Assembly (NCBI GenBank): GCA_964400725.1
Contig: CAYNVS010000009.1
Location: 42,263-106,262 of the forward strand
Direction: 5' to 3'
Origin: CAYNVS01 sp964400725
GTDB lineage: Bacteria; Myxococcota_A; SURF-8; CAYNVS01
DNA: 64,000 nt
The notes under the pieces were generated by a model. It was not told where the DNA came from and made no database searches. It saw only the letters and a program-made list of their open reading frames with translations. A program made the position numbers and the translations under genes. Below, in pieces: positions 43,610-52,688 of this stretch (position 1 is its first letter; the number at the start of each line of letters is the position of its first letter).

Positions 43610-43843
43610 ATGACCGATAAAAAAACCGGCGCTGCGGGAACCTGCAAAGCCTTTATGGCTCGTCATAAGAAGGCGGCGGCCGAAGGCGCAAGAAGTTTCT
43701 GCCTGATATGCGGCAAAAACGTCGGAATGGACGAAAACTTTGCGGTGATATACAGACGCGGCGGCGGCGCGGACGGCGTCTGCCACGAGGATTGCGCTTA
43801 CGAAACGCAAAATAAAAACGACGACCGATTGACCGAAGAATAA
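43610..43843 (+). CDS. small Cys-containing protein, possible zinc ribbon
   Basis: An uncharacterised 77-residue protein. CLIC (31-34) and CHEDC (58-62) are spaced like the knuckles of a small zinc-binding domain. It lies 34 bases after tamB, in the same direction as the following small genes, with a modest GAAGAAAG before the ATG. No family was recognised. Coding status is supported by position and the paired Cys rather than by homology. Confidence 0.6.
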   Translation: MTDKKTGAAGTCKAFMARHKKAAAEGARSFCLICGKNVGMDENFAVIYRRGGGADGVCHEDCAYETQNKNDDRLTEE

Positions 43844-43853
43844 AGGTAAAAAA

Positions 43854-44024
43854 ATGGCCAACGCCGAACTTATTAAAGAAACGATAGAACTGCTTAAAAA
43901 GGAAAAAGATTTGGCGCGGCTCTTTCAAGAGATGCCCGATTGGAAAATATTTCAGCTTGTAAGCCTTGCGGTTACAAACTACGAGCGCGTCGAAAAAGCG
44001 GCGGCGAGGAGGAAAAATGGATAA
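43854..44024 (+). CDS. small helical protein, 56 residues
   Basis: ATG 43854 follows AAAGG by seven bases and the frame ends at TAA 44022-44024. The product begins MANAELIKETIELLKK and continues with amphipathic helices (ARLFQEMPDWKIFQLVSLAV). It starts ten bases after the preceding gene and overlaps the next one by eight bases. It was not recognised. The good ribosome binding site and tight packing support it. Confidence 0.6.
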   Translation: MANAELIKETIELLKKEKDLARLFQEMPDWKIFQLVSLAVTNYERVEKAAARRKNG

Positions 44025-44571
44025 GGATAAGGAAAAGAAAAGAAAAATCATAATCGCGGCGGCGGCGGCGGGCATAGTCATTATCGCGGCTCTTCCCTTC
44101 GTAATAAAAATGATTTCCAAAACATCCAGCCCTTTAATGAAAGAAGACAGGCCGTCGGAGAAGGAAGTCGCCGAAAAATTGAAAACCGAGTTTTACTCCA
44201 ACTGCAAGGACGAAACGCAAAAATACAAAAAGCTGAGCGAATTTTCAGCCGGGCGCGAAATTGGAAACGACGCGCCGCAAAACCTTGAGTGGTGCCGTTT
44301 CGGCTGGATTGTGCCGGATAAATCGGCTCAGTGGTGGGCGCTCGATACGGCGAGCGTTAAACAATTAAAGCTGGAAAAGGCCGGCAATCAATTAATTACG
44401 CCCGTTGAATACGTCGCCTACACCCTTTCCGATTCGATTATTCCGGGCAGAAAGCCGACGCTCGAATCGAAAAAATTGCGCAGAGGCATGTATTGGCAGT
44501 ATAACCCGACGAACAACGTTTGGTATTTTACCGGAAGTCAAGGGCTGATCGACGCGGGCGTCGAACGGTAG
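44017..44571 (+). CDS. membrane-anchored protein of unknown function
   Basis: A 184-residue protein with a basic N-terminus (DKDKEKKRK), one hydrophobic anchor (~11-31) and a soluble domain rich in Trp and Tyr (CRFGWIVPDKSAQWWALDT). The domain is presumably periplasmic. GAGGAGG precedes the start, which overlaps the previous small ORF by eight bases. An upstream ATG at 43966 in the same frame lies inside that ORF and is less likely. No family recognised. Confidence 0.65.
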   Translation: MDKDKEKKRKIIIAAAAAGIVIIAALPFVIKMISKTSSPLMKEDRPSEKEVAEKLKTEFYSNCKDETQKYKKLSEFSAGREIGNDAPQNLEWCRFGWIVPDKSAQWWALDTASVKQLKLEKAGNQLITPVEYVAYTLSDSIIPGRKPTLESKKLRRGMYWQYNPTNNVWYFTGSQGLIDAGVER

Positions 44572-44590
44572 GAAGGCGCGGCGCGAATAA

Positions 44591-45265
44591 ATGCCGTGGA
44601 TAAGAAAGCGTTTCAAAGAAAATAAAGTTTACGTATGGTGCGACGACGCAGGCCGCCCGATATGCGATAAACGAGGGCTTGCGCGCTTTAAATACAAAGA
44701 AGGAGACGACAAGGAATACAGCGGCAAAGCCGAGCTGATTAAAGAGCTCGACTTTAATCCGTCCGCGGCCGTAGTCGAGACCGGAGAGGCAAAACCTACC
44801 GAACTGCCTCAGCCGCCGGCGGCGCCCAAGGACGAAATTGTGATTTACACCGACGGCGGCGCGAGAGGAAACCCCGGAGACGCGGCTTACGCATGCGTTC
44901 TGATTTGCGGAAACAATCTGCGCGACATAGCCGCATATATAGGAAAAGCGACGAATAACTACGCGGAACTGCTGGCGGTAAAAAAAGCGCTCGAAGCCGT
45001 AAAGCGCAAAGACCTCCACGTAACGATATACACCGACTCGACTTACGTTCAAGGAACGATTGCTAGAGGGTGGAAGGCGAAAGCCAACAAGGAGCTCATC
45101 GACGAAATAAAGGCGGCGATGCGCGGATTCGCAAACATAACGGTCTGCCACGTCAACGGCCACGACGGCGTGGAAGGAAACGAGCGCGCCGACGCCCTTG
45201 TAAACGCCGCTTTAGACGCGAGATCGGGGATTGATATAAGAGGAAAAATTTTGGAGGAAAAGTAA
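44591..45265 (+). CDS. rnhA: ribonuclease HI with N-terminal extension
   Basis: Degrades RNA in RNA-DNA hybrids. The catalytic set is complete: Asp88 (YTDGGARGNPG), Glu126 (NNYAELLAV), Asp149 (TDSTYV) and Asp201 (ERADALVN), with His191 in GHDG. About 80 extra residues precede the catalytic domain (MPWIRKRFKENKVYVWC...), containing a small beta-rich patch and a Pro-rich linker, unlike E. coli RNase HI. The basic N-terminus may aid hybrid binding, as N-terminal domains do in other type 1 enzymes; that is inference. It starts 19 bases after the previous gene. Confidence 0.9.
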   Translation: MPWIRKRFKENKVYVWCDDAGRPICDKRGLARFKYKEGDDKEYSGKAELIKELDFNPSAAVVETGEAKPTELPQPPAAPKDEIVIYTDGGARGNPGDAAYACVLICGNNLRDIAAYIGKATNNYAELLAVKKALEAVKRKDLHVTIYTDSTYVQGTIARGWKAKANKELIDEIKAAMRGFANITVCHVNGHDGVEGNERADALVNAALDARSGIDIRGKILEEK

Positions 45266-45279
45266 AAGAAACGCTTGGA

Positions 45280-46356
45280 TCAACCGAAGTATTCTTCAAC
45301 CTCGCTCGATCTTCCGCGCCATTTCATAAGCGCGGCTTTCGGCCCTTCCGGCTCGTGCGTAATAAACAAAAAAGTAAAAAGGTTTTTCGTGCCGAACGAC
45401 TCTGGAGCCATGCCGGTTACGACGTTCCAAGCGCCGGTGTTGTAATACGACCTCCCGCCGGGAAGAGGCAGGTAAGTCGGAGCGTGAGTGTGGCCGAATA
45501 CGACCATTCGCAGCGACGGGTTTCTGTAGAAAATTCGCTCGGCGCCCTTGCTTATGTCGGGCGAAACGCTGAGCGTTTTAGCCACGATTAGTATGTATTT
45601 TCCCGGAAAGTGGTGCATCCCGATGCGCCGAAGAGCCGTTCTTATTACGAAATAAACGAGTTTAAACACGGTTCCGACGAACAAAAAGAAATCGTTGAAC
45701 ATCGCCCACGTCAAATAACTGCGGAACGGGGTAACCTTGTCTACGTAAGGTCTTTTGCGTTTCAGAGGAAAAACGAGGTAAAGGAAAAAGTAGGTTCCCC
45801 ACGGAATATTCAGCGCCGGTTCCTTGTCTGGCTCCTTTATTATTTCGCTGTAAGGCGGCATAAGCAGGTGAAAGGTCTCGTAGCGGTCGCCGTGTTCGAT
45901 ATGAACTCCGTCTCGGACGTAGGTTCTGCCGCAAAACTCGGTATCGCCGCCGATGAGCTCCTTTAAATACAACTGCACCGAAGGAAAATACAGCGCCATA
46001 TCGTGATTGCCGGGAATGAAGACGACCTTTTTTTTCTCGAATTGGGCGAAGCGGGACAACGCTTTGAATATTTTGTCGTGTCCGGCGACCATGCGCTTGG
46101 TGTATTCTAGAGCTTTAGGCTCGGTCATAATATGCGGAACGCTTTCGTTCGCCGCGAACTCCTGAATGTGATTGAAAAAATCGCCGTTTATTACAAGTTC
46201 CAGCTCGTCGTACTGGCGTTCTCCGTAAAGGTAATAATTGATAAATTCGACAAATTTATCGTCGAAAGGAAAGTCTTCAAGCGGGTTCGGTCTGCCGTCG
46301 GGCAGCCTTGCGCCTTCGCCCAAATGAAAATCGGAGACGACCAGCGTGTAGCGCAT
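45280..46356 (-). CDS. calcineurin-like metallophosphoesterase
   Basis: A 358-residue phosphoesterase. The metal motifs occur in order: SDFHLG (~8-13), NGDFFNH (~57-63), PGNHD (~116-120), a later HGD, and GHTHAP near residue 290. The general layout resembles UDP-2,3-diacylglucosamine pyrophosphatase-like enzymes, but this protein is longer, with a hydrophobic/aromatic middle (~185-255) that may associate with the membrane. Substrate not assigned. It converges with rnhA, with 14 bases between stops. Confidence 0.8.
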   Translation of the reverse strand: MRYTLVVSDFHLGEGARLPDGRPNPLEDFPFDDKFVEFINYYLYGERQYDELELVINGDFFNHIQEFAANESVPHIMTEPKALEYTKRMVAGHDKIFKALSRFAQFEKKKVVFIPGNHDMALYFPSVQLYLKELIGGDTEFCGRTYVRDGVHIEHGDRYETFHLLMPPYSEIIKEPDKEPALNIPWGTYFFLYLVFPLKRKRPYVDKVTPFRSYLTWAMFNDFFLFVGTVFKLVYFVIRTALRRIGMHHFPGKYILIVAKTLSVSPDISKGAERIFYRNPSLRMVVFGHTHAPTYLPLPGGRSYYNTGAWNVVTGMAPESFGTKNLFTFLFITHEPEGPKAALMKWRGRSSEVEEYFG

Positions 46357-46403
46357 TGCGCTTCTCGCAAAATATCAGAGCCGGACTTTTAGCGGCGAAT
46401 CTA

Positions 46404-47390
46404 TTAGCATTCAGCCTTTGTGGTGCAGCGCCCGCAATAGCCGGTTCCGACGTTGGCCGGACACTGCGTATTCGGGTCATTGACCTTGATGCAGCAGGTC
46501 GGTCTATCGTTGTCAACCTCTGTCTCCCAGAAGCAATCGGCTATCGTCTCGCAGCCTTGTCCTTGGTCGTCGCAGTTTTTGACGCAGATTTCGCCTTTGC
46601 CCACGCGCGGAACGAGGCAGCGTCCCAGCTGCAATTCGGGGAATCCGGCTTCCATGTTGCATTTTTTTGGCAGTTCGCAATCGGCGTCGCTGCGGCACCT
46701 GCCGGAATGAATGCACTGAATCTGACCGTTCATCAGTTGGTCGCAGTCTAAAATTAAATCGCAGCTTTGTCTTTCTTTGAATTTGCATCCGCCCGCGTCT
46801 AGTTTGCATTCGTCCCAGTACCACAGACCGATTACTTCGTTGTTTACGCAATACTTATAGCCCACAGTGCAAATGCTGTCGGGCATGTCGTCCTGACATT
46901 TCGCATCCGGCGTTCCCTTGGCGTTGCAGAACCATGTGGAGCAGTGTTTCGGGTCTTTGTCAACGCAGTCTTTGGTTGTGCAGCACTCGTACTGGCAGGG
47001 GAGCTCTTCCTGCTTGCAGGTCGATTGCTCGGTCGCCTTGTGGTCGCAGTACCACTTGGGGTCGCCTTCCTTCCAGTTGGCGGGAACGCAGTCCTGATCG
47101 GTGCAGCACAGGTAATTGCAAAGCACCTGAAGCTCTTCCTGGTCCAGATTCACATCGGAGCCGTCCGACTCGTCGCCGTCGATAGTCGCATCGCCGTCCG
47201 CGGAGGGGGGCCGGCAAATTGAGTCGAGACATTTCCATCCGGTCGGACAGTCGTTGCTGGTTTTGCATTTAATATTGTTTATGTCGTAGTCCGAGTTGTC
47301 CGTCGATCCGCCGGAGCTGCAAGACGCGAAAAACGACGCCAAAGCTATTATCGCCGCCAAAACCAAAGCGAAATTAACTGTCTTTTTCAT
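46404..47390 (-). CDS. Cys-rich secreted lipoprotein
   Basis: A 328-residue lipoprotein with lipobox FFASC (Cys24) followed by CSSGG. About one residue in eight is Cys, in modules such as CKTSNDCPTGWKC, then CCTDQDC and CCTTKDC, and CRSDADCELPKKC, with a short Asp-rich spacer (DGDATIDGDESDGSD). It is almost certainly folded by disulfides outside the cytoplasm. It is related in style to the proteins at 631 and 7609. No enzymatic motif. A promoter TTGTAA-18-TATAAA lies at 47443-47472 on the minus strand. Confidence 0.75.
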   Translation of the reverse strand: MKKTVNFALVLAAIIALASFFASCSSGGSTDNSDYDINNIKCKTSNDCPTGWKCLDSICRPPSADGDATIDGDESDGSDVNLDQEELQVLCNYLCCTDQDCVPANWKEGDPKWYCDHKATEQSTCKQEELPCQYECCTTKDCVDKDPKHCSTWFCNAKGTPDAKCQDDMPDSICTVGYKYCVNNEVIGLWYWDECKLDAGGCKFKERQSCDLILDCDQLMNGQIQCIHSGRCRSDADCELPKKCNMEAGFPELQLGRCLVPRVGKGEICVKNCDDQGQGCETIADCFWETEVDNDRPTCCIKVNDPNTQCPANVGTGYCGRCTTKAEC

Positions 47391-47442
47391 TTTTTTCCTC
47401 GTAAAAGACGACTTTTAAAAAACAATCAAACCTTAAACTTAA

Positions 47443-47472
47443 TTTATATCATACGGTAAAATCTTTTTACAA
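47443..47472 (-). promoter_or_regulatory. promoter of the 47390 lipoprotein gene
   Basis: On the minus strand TTGTAA (47472-47467) and TATAAA (47448-47443) are separated by 18 bases, about 50 bases before the start. Confidence 0.4.
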
Positions 47473-47530
47473 CATTAATTGCGCGCCAAATTTTCCTGTT
47501 TGCCCGCCTTTAACGTCCGCCCGCGGCGTT

Positions 47531-48430
47531 TTAAAGCCTGATCGCCACCCCGATGTAGCCGACCACGTCGGGCGCGTTTTTTGTTATTCCCGCTTTCGCG
47601 CCAAGATCGATTTTAAAGAAGTCGTCCGTTTGCAGCGCGAAACCGGCGTTGAATGAAATCGCGTTTACAGCCGGGTCGGTAAAAGCCAAATCGCCGAAAA
47701 CTTCGGCGAAAGTCATAAGCTTTTCGGTCAGCGGCGCCCAATTACGAAAAATAGAAACGCCGAAATGCCCCTGCATGTAGCGTTTTTCGTCGTCGCCGGT
47801 CGTCCGCAGAAGCGACGAACCTATATTGGCGTTGGCTTTTATTTCAAACGGGAGCGCCCAAGAAAGAGCGAGAATGGCCTTGGGGGCAAAATAATCTTTT
47901 GAAAAATTGGACGTTCCGATAGGAAGCGAAATGGAAACGTGCAAGCAGCTTGAAGGCTCCAACCCCGCCAGACCTCCGCCTTTTGTGAAACGCAGTTTAA
48001 GCCCGGCGTAAACGTCTCCGAAGCCGTAATTTTCCTGTTTTTCTTCGCCTCCGCCGGCTTTCTCCGCCGTATTGGTCTGCGTTACGAAAGCGTCGGTATC
48101 GACGAACAACTCAATTTTTTTATGAATTCCAAGGCGCAGCTTGGTAGGCGTTATTACAGTGAATTCGCTTTTGATTCCGTTCGCTTTGCCGCGCTTATCG
48201 TATAAAAAGTCGAATCCGTTCTCGAATTGAATATCCCAAGGCGCAAGAACCGTCGTCGTCAGCGTCTTCATAGGCCGGTCGCTTGACAGTAAAAGAGGTA
48301 TTTTTTCTTCGTTCCCGGCTTTTGGCTCTTCTTCGGCCGCGGAGGAGACGCGTTGAGTCGCGCAAATAGCGGCGAGCGTTAACGCGGTTAAGAGCGTAAA
48401 ACTGCTTAAATTAATTTTAGAAGCGGACAT
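47531..48430 (-). CDS. outer-membrane beta-barrel protein (phenol-degradation MetA-like)
   Basis: A 299-residue protein with a signal peptide (cleavage near SSA-AE, ~31) and alternating strands typical of an outer-membrane barrel. The order resembles the Phenol_MetA_deg/transporter family: IQFENGFDFLYDK, TPTKLRLGIHKKIELFVD, YGFGDVYAGLKLRF, a middle SISLPIGTSNFSKDYFAPK, and the closing FALQTDDFFKIDLGAKAG, ending in hydrophobic AIRL. No catabolic genes are nearby, so the name is only structural. It is transcribed from a good promoter at 48504-48531, divergent from the hybrid kinase. Confidence 0.7.
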   Translation of the reverse strand: MSASKINLSSFTLLTALTLAAICATQRVSSAAEEEPKAGNEEKIPLLLSSDRPMKTLTTTVLAPWDIQFENGFDFLYDKRGKANGIKSEFTVITPTKLRLGIHKKIELFVDTDAFVTQTNTAEKAGGGEEKQENYGFGDVYAGLKLRFTKGGGLAGLEPSSCLHVSISLPIGTSNFSKDYFAPKAILALSWALPFEIKANANIGSSLLRTTGDDEKRYMQGHFGVSIFRNWAPLTEKLMTFAEVFGDLAFTDPAVNAISFNAGFALQTDDFFKIDLGAKAGITKNAPDVVGYIGVAIRL

Positions 48431-48503
48431 CGGCGCATCCTTTCGGTTGATTATTACGCTGACCGGCAGACTTTGGCTGCGGCGCTAAACGAGCGATGCA
48501 GGC

Positions 48504-48531
48504 ATTTTACAGCGGCCTCGTTTTTTGACAA
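48504..48531 (-). promoter_or_regulatory. promoter of the 48430 barrel gene
   Basis: On the minus strand TTGTCA (48531-48526), a 16-base spacer and TAAAAT (48509-48504). Confidence 0.5.
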
Positions 48532-48621
48532 GCGAATTCGGAATTATTTTAATTTAATCTAAACCGCTTTTGAAGGTTGACGAAATAGTCGTTTCAATTT
48601 GAGAATATGTTGAGAAAAATA

Positions 48622-48650
48622 TTGCCAATCCGCAAATTTTTATATTTAAT
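48622..48650 (+). promoter_or_regulatory. promoter of the hybrid kinase gene
   Basis: TTGCCA (48622-48627), a 17-base spacer and TTTAAT (48645-48650) lie about 33 bases before the ATG. Confidence 0.5.
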
Positions 48651-48682
48651 TATAACAAGAATTACGGTTTGCGAGAGGCGAG

Positions 48683-51600
48683 ATGAATTATAAAGGCGCT
48701 AAAAGCGGAGCGTGTTTTTTCCGTCAAAAAAACGGAAAAATAACGAAGGCGGACGAAGGGTTTATAGAATTGTTCGGCTTAAATAAAAACGGCGGCGCAG
48801 TTGAAGGCCGCCTGATAAAAGAAATTCTGCCGGATAACGAGCCGCTGTTCGAGGCTAAATTCAACCCGTACGAATGGAGCGCGTTCAAACGCGCCGCCGC
48901 GCGAATTAACGGCCAAAACGTAGAGCTGCTCGCGCATTTCGCTTTGGCCGAAAGAGAGCCCGACGGCGACAAATTAATCTGCGCGTTTTTTTCTCAAATC
49001 CAAACAATCGACGAATACGAAGAAAAGCTGAAAGAATCCGAGGAAAAATACCGCGCGCTATTCGAGAAAAACCCCGAAGGCATAATGATAACCGATCCTG
49101 AGCTCTTGAGAGTAGAGTTCGTCAACCCGGCCATTTGCGAAATGCTGGGTTACGATCGCGCCTTTTTGCAGGGAATCAGCCTGCTGGAAGAGACTTCTAC
49201 TCCGGCGTTTAAAACGGCCAGAGACGCCGTAGCTCGCGTCGCGGCGGGCGAAAAAGGCGTTAAGGCGGACTTAACCATCCGGCATAAAAACGGAGAGCTG
49301 CGGAACTTCGAGACGACCGGAGACATTATCGTTATTTCCGGTAAAAAATACGTTATGGCCATATTCCGCGACGTAACCGAAGCGAGAAAAGCCGAAAAAG
49401 AGCTGAACGAATCGCGGGAGCGAGAGCGTTTCCTGACTGAAATTCTGGACAAATCGTCCGTCGCGTTCGGAGTCGGGTACCCGGACGGCGGAATCGGCTA
49501 TTTCAATAAAGCTAGCTGCGACGCGCTCGGCTACACGGAAGAAGAACTTCGCGAAATAGGCTGGTCGGAAGACTTAACGCCTCCCGAATGGCGAGCTTCC
49601 GAAGCCGAGGCTTTGGCCGAGCTTATAACAACGGGCAGGCCGGTCTGCTACGAGAAGGAATACATAAAAAAGAACGGCGAACGGATACCCGTCGAGCTGT
49701 GGGCGCACGTCGTAAAGAACGAAGAAGGCGACCCGCTTTATTTTTACTCCTTCATCGCCGATATATCGGAGCGCAAGCGCGTGGAAAAAGCGCTGAAAGA
49801 AAGCCACGAGCGAGTTCTAATGTTCGCGGAGATAATCAAGAGCTCCTCTCAGCCTTTCGCAATGGGTTTCCCCGACGGCCGCACGGGAATATTCAACCAA
49901 GCCATGCTCGATTTAATCGGGTATGATCTCGACGAAATTTCTACGATGGACTGGCGTTTCGATTTTTCTCCGCCCGAATACTCGCAGGCCACGCTTGACG
50001 CCATGGAACAAGCAGTAAAAACCGGCAAGCCGGTGAAATACGAAAAAATTTACCGGCGCAAGGACGGCGAATTAATTTTGATTGAATCGCATATGCACGC
50101 CTTGTTGAACGACAAGGGAGAGCCCAAGCTGTTCTATTCGTTTATAAACGATATTTCAAAACAAAGAGACGCCGAGGAGGCTCTGCGCGCAAGCGAGGAA
50201 AGATACCGCCTGCTGGTCGAAATGTCGCCCGACGCAATAGCCGTTCATCACAATGGAATAGTCGAGTTCGCAAATAAAGCCGCGCTGGAGCTTTTCAAGG
50301 CGAAAAGCATGGACGAAATAGTTGGAAAACAGCTTTTAAGTTTTGTGCATCCCGATTACCGCTCATTTGTGGCCGAGCGCGTTCGGCAGATGACCGAAGA
50401 AGGGAAGTTCGTCGAATTAAAAGAGGAAAAGATGATCCGCCTCGACGGAACCGTAATAGAAACGGAGGTTACGGCGGCGCCTTTCGAGTTCGGCGGCAAA
50501 CGCTCGATAATGGTTCTTCTGCGCGACGTTACAGCCAAACGTATGCTTGAGCAAGAAATGCAGAAATCGCAAAAACTGGAGTCTCTCGGTTTGTTGGCGG
50601 GCGGAATAGCGCACGATTTCAACAATCTGCTTACGGGAATTCAAGGAAACATTTACCTCGCGAGAAAGGCTTATCCCGTGAGCGAAACCGCTTCCGCTAG
50701 GCTTTTACAGGCCGAAAAGGCCGTCGAGAGAGCCAAGCGACTGACCGGACAGCTGCTTACTTTCAGCCGCGGCGGCGAACCGGTAAAGCACAAGGCCGAT
50801 TTGCGGGAGATAGTAAGGGAAACTGCGGAATTCGCTTTGCGCGGAAGCGCGACGGCGCTTGAATTCGACATGCCGGACGATTTGCGCGCCGCCAGCGTGG
50901 ACGTCGGGCAGATAGGGCAGGTTATTCACAATATAGTCGTCAACGCCGAACAGGCTATGCCGAACGGAGGAAAGATTAAAATAACCGCGTCAAACTGCGA
51001 AGCGGGAGAAGAAATGCCCGCTTTAAAGGCCGGCTCTTACGTTTGCGTATCGGTGAGGGACGAAGGATGCGGCATACCGCCCGAAAACCTCGAAAAAATA
51101 TTCGACCCTTATTTTTCCACTAAAAACAAAGGCAGCGGGCTTGGATTAACGGTCTGCCATTCAATCGTTAAAAAGCACGACGGGCTTATTGCCCTCGAGT
51201 CCAAGTCCGGGGCGGGAACCGTTTTTTCGATATACCTTCCGGCGCTTCAAGAAGTCGTAACGACGCCGCGCGAGGCTGGCGACAACCGAACCGTCGAGCG
51301 GGGAAGCGGACGAATACTGTTGATGGACGACGACGATTTAGTGCTGGAAGCTGGAAGAGAAATATACCGCGAACTGGGTTACGACGTCGAAACGGCGCGC
51401 GACGGAAAAGAGGCCGTGGAAAAATACGCGGAGGCGCTGCGGCTCGGAAAAAGATTCGACGCGGTCGTGCTCGACCTTACGGTTCCCGGCGGAAGCGGAG
51501 GAAAGGAAGCCGTTAGAAAAATGCTTGAACTAGACCCGCGGACCAAGGCGGTGGTTTCGAGCGGCTACTCGAACGACCCTATTATGGCCGACTACGCCGC

Positions 51601-51685
51601 CTACGGCTTCCGAGACGTTATTGTAAAGCCGTACGACGCGCTTACCGCCTCCCGCGTATTATCCAAGGTCGTAAAGTCCGATTAA
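48683..51685 (+). CDS. multi-PAS hybrid histidine kinase with C-terminal receiver
   Basis: A cytoplasmic 1000-residue protein with no membrane segment. An N-terminal PAS-like region is followed by four PAS domains, with SEEKYRALFEKNPEGI, FGVGYPDGGIGYF, FAMGFPDGRTGIF and SEERYRLLVEMSPDAI marking their starts. HisKA has GGIAHDFNNLL (His644), followed by the ATPase domain (DEGCGIPPENLEKIFDPYFS, GSGLGL) and a receiver with Asp931 in VVLDLTVPGG. PAS 3 and 4 are close copies, suggesting internal duplication. There is no DNA-binding output, so it probably feeds a phosphorelay. It has its own promoter, and converges with hemB four bases apart. Confidence 0.92.
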   Translation: MNYKGAKSGACFFRQKNGKITKADEGFIELFGLNKNGGAVEGRLIKEILPDNEPLFEAKFNPYEWSAFKRAAARINGQNVELLAHFALAEREPDGDKLICAFFSQIQTIDEYEEKLKESEEKYRALFEKNPEGIMITDPELLRVEFVNPAICEMLGYDRAFLQGISLLEETSTPAFKTARDAVARVAAGEKGVKADLTIRHKNGELRNFETTGDIIVISGKKYVMAIFRDVTEARKAEKELNESRERERFLTEILDKSSVAFGVGYPDGGIGYFNKASCDALGYTEEELREIGWSEDLTPPEWRASEAEALAELITTGRPVCYEKEYIKKNGERIPVELWAHVVKNEEGDPLYFYSFIADISERKRVEKALKESHERVLMFAEIIKSSSQPFAMGFPDGRTGIFNQAMLDLIGYDLDEISTMDWRFDFSPPEYSQATLDAMEQAVKTGKPVKYEKIYRRKDGELILIESHMHALLNDKGEPKLFYSFINDISKQRDAEEALRASEERYRLLVEMSPDAIAVHHNGIVEFANKAALELFKAKSMDEIVGKQLLSFVHPDYRSFVAERVRQMTEEGKFVELKEEKMIRLDGTVIETEVTAAPFEFGGKRSIMVLLRDVTAKRMLEQEMQKSQKLESLGLLAGGIAHDFNNLLTGIQGNIYLARKAYPVSETASARLLQAEKAVERAKRLTGQLLTFSRGGEPVKHKADLREIVRETAEFALRGSATALEFDMPDDLRAASVDVGQIGQVIHNIVVNAEQAMPNGGKIKITASNCEAGEEMPALKAGSYVCVSVRDEGCGIPPENLEKIFDPYFSTKNKGSGLGLTVCHSIVKKHDGLIALESKSGAGTVFSIYLPALQEVVTTPREAGDNRTVERGSGRILLMDDDDLVLEAGREIYRELGYDVETARDGKEAVEKYAEALRLGKRFDAVVLDLTVPGGSGGKEAVRKMLELDPRTKAVVSSGYSNDPIMADYAAYGFRDVIVKPYDALTASRVLSKVVKSD

Positions 51686-51689
51686 GACT

Positions 51690-52676
51690 TCAACCTAAAA
51701 AACCGTCTTTGAGCCAAAGCGCGCAATCCTTTGCGTGGTAGGTGATTATTATCTTCGCTCCGGCGCGTTTAATAGACGTAAGAGCCTCCGTCGCCGCGCG
51801 CTTCTCGTCGAGCCATCCGGCCGCAGCCGCAGCCTTAATCATAGAATACTCTCCGCTCACGTTATAGGCCGCAATCGGCGCGTCAAAACGCTCCGAGGCC
51901 GTTTTAATAACGTCCAAATAGGCCAGCGCCGGTTTTACCATTATTATATCCGCGCCCTCCTCAAGGTCGAGGGCTATCTCGCGCATCGCTTCGCGGGAAT
52001 TGGCCGGATCCATTTGGTAGGAGCGCCGGTCGCCGAAAGACGGCGCGCTGCCCGCGGCGTCGCGGAAAGGCCCGTAAAAAGCCGAGCAGTATTTCGCCGC
52101 GTACGACATAATCGGAATTCCTTGAAATCCTCGTTTGTCCAGCGCTTCGCGCAGCGCCGCGACGCGTCCGTCCATCATGTCCGAAGGCGCGACCATGTCC
52201 GCTCCGGCGCGGGCGTGGCTGACCGCCGTTCTCGCAAGCAGGTCGAGCGTCGGATCGTTGAGAAGCCGCTCGCCCTCGATAACGCCGCAATGTCCGTGGC
52301 TTGAGTATTCGCACAGGCAGACGTCCGAGACGACCAATATTTGCGGAACCGCCTTTTTAATCGCGGCTATTGCGCGCTGAGCGACGCCGGCGTCGCTGTA
52401 AGCCTGCGAGCCGAGTTCGTCCTTGCTCTTTGGTATTCCGAAGACCATAACGGCCTTAACGCCAATAGAATAAAGCTCCTCGCATTCCGCGACGAGCGAC
52501 GGAATCGAATGCCTGAATTGTCCGGGCATAGAGGCGATTTCCTCCTTGCCGGACGCCTCCTCCGTCGCGAAAAGAGGAGCTATTAGGTCGTTCGTCGAAA
52601 GCGAAGTTTCGCTTATTAAAGAACGAATAGCCTCGTTTGCGCGCAGTCTGCGCATTCTTACTTTAGGGAACGACAT
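51690..52676 (-). CDS. hemB: delta-aminolevulinic acid dehydratase (porphobilinogen synthase)
   Basis: Condenses two aminolevulinates to porphobilinogen. The length is normal at 328 residues. The metal Cys cluster is DVCLCEYSSHGHCG, which indicates a zinc-type enzyme. The Schiff-base lysines are in SYAAKYCSAFYGPFR and IIMVKPALAYLDVI, and the C-terminal catalytic region has YNVSGEYSMIKAAA. AAGGAG lies before the ATG, 12 bases after the response regulator gene. It is the last gene of the heme operon, separated from the other hem genes by the two-component pair. Confidence 0.95.
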   Translation of the reverse strand: MSFPKVRMRRLRANEAIRSLISETSLSTNDLIAPLFATEEASGKEEIASMPGQFRHSIPSLVAECEELYSIGVKAVMVFGIPKSKDELGSQAYSDAGVAQRAIAAIKKAVPQILVVSDVCLCEYSSHGHCGVIEGERLLNDPTLDLLARTAVSHARAGADMVAPSDMMDGRVAALREALDKRGFQGIPIMSYAAKYCSAFYGPFRDAAGSAPSFGDRRSYQMDPANSREAMREIALDLEEGADIIMVKPALAYLDVIKTASERFDAPIAAYNVSGEYSMIKAAAAAGWLDEKRAATEALTSIKRAGAKIIITYHAKDCALWLKDGFLG

Positions 52677-52688
52677 GCGCTGCTCCTT

